From positions 1 through 48,977 of the forward strand of contig CAKTNN010000015.1 of NCBI GenBank assembly GCA_934589065.1: a DNA stretch of 48,977 bases, in the 5' to 3' direction. Positions 48,923 to 48,977 of the stretch are shown here, piece after piece. The notes under the pieces are model-generated. The model was not told where the DNA came from and did no database searches. It saw only the letters and a program-made list of their open reading frames with translations. Source of the DNA: an uncultured Oscillospiraceae bacterium (lineage in GTDB: Bacteria > Bacillota > Clostridia > Oscillospirales > Oscillospiraceae). The position numbers and the translations under genes are program-made. Position 1 is the stretch's first letter, and every line of letters starts with the position of its first letter.

Positions 48923-48977
48923 GGTATGTGGTGTGTGGGCACTGGTTCGGAACGACGAAAGAAAATGTCATTGCGAA
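48923..48977 (+). repeat. Linker fragment and the start of another element, cut by the window end
   Basis: A second exact copy of the 44-base linker, then GTCATTGCGAA at 48967-48977, the first bases of the next copy. Confidence 0.85.

Noticed and set aside
39453..48977. CRISPR array or tRNA-like genes in the repeat clusters
   Set aside because: The repeats are palindromic pairs with conserved spacers, unlike CRISPR spacers, and no cas gene is near. The cloverleaf lacks tRNA boxes such as GGTTCRANYCC, an anticodon stem of normal size and CCA.

Overview
The window looks like chromosomal DNA of a Gram-positive Clostridia member, most likely from the Oscillospiraceae or Ruminococcaceae. This is inferred from a GC content that appears to be in the mid-50s percent, strong AGGAGG-type ribosome binding sites, occasional TTG and GTG starts, sigma-A type promoters, an OhrR/thioredoxin module, the smc-ftsY and nadD/yqeK-rsfS-leuS housekeeping block, and a type IV pilus locus of clostridial layout. 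I see no rRNA, tRNA, CRISPR array, transposase or prophage.

Positions 1-16,640 hold small independent units. They include an AT-rich left edge with a truncated membrane protein and a zinc-ribbon fragment, two lipoproteins of unknown role, ApbE, a GPH-family sugar symporter coupled to an N-acetylglucosamine-type kinase, an NSS-family sodium symporter and an HdeD-like membrane protein. A redox operon (thioredoxin reductase-like protein, thioredoxin, OhrR-like regulator) carries a likely operator over its promoter. Next come a TetR regulator, an aluminium-resistance/methionine gamma-lyase family PLP enzyme, a serine/threonine transporter gene (sstT) reduced to its two ends by an internal deletion, a YugP-type metallopeptidase, an AI-2E family transporter, nrdG and dut.

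Positions 16,645-27,752 (minus strand) are one exopolysaccharide or capsule operon transcribed from a strong promoter at its right end: initiating sugar-phosphate transferase, epimerase, six glycosyltransferases (five GT4 and one GT2), a Wzy-like membrane protein and a Wzx-like flippase. Most junctions are 4-base ATGA overlaps. A NahK-like sugar kinase follows as a separate unit at 27,890-28,984.

Positions 29,274-39,441 are a housekeeping block on the plus strand: smc, ftsY, rdgB, yhbY, a nadD-yqeK fusion, rsfS, leuS (with KMGKR in place of KMSKS) and rpsU.

Positions 39,801-48,560 are a type IV pilus locus: pilB (with an N-terminal MshEN-type c-di-GMP motif), pilT, pilC, major pilin, prepilin peptidase, pilM, pilN and pilO. 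Nearly every large gap in this locus is filled by copies of a family of about 113 bp. Each copy is two inverted REP-like hairpins around a spacer of about 30 nt, and can be drawn either as two separate hairpins or as a four-way-junction cloverleaf. Arm sequences differ between copies while pairing is kept. This family is the most unusual thing I found in the window. Its right-hand cluster forms a tandem array with a 157-bp period that runs off the window end.
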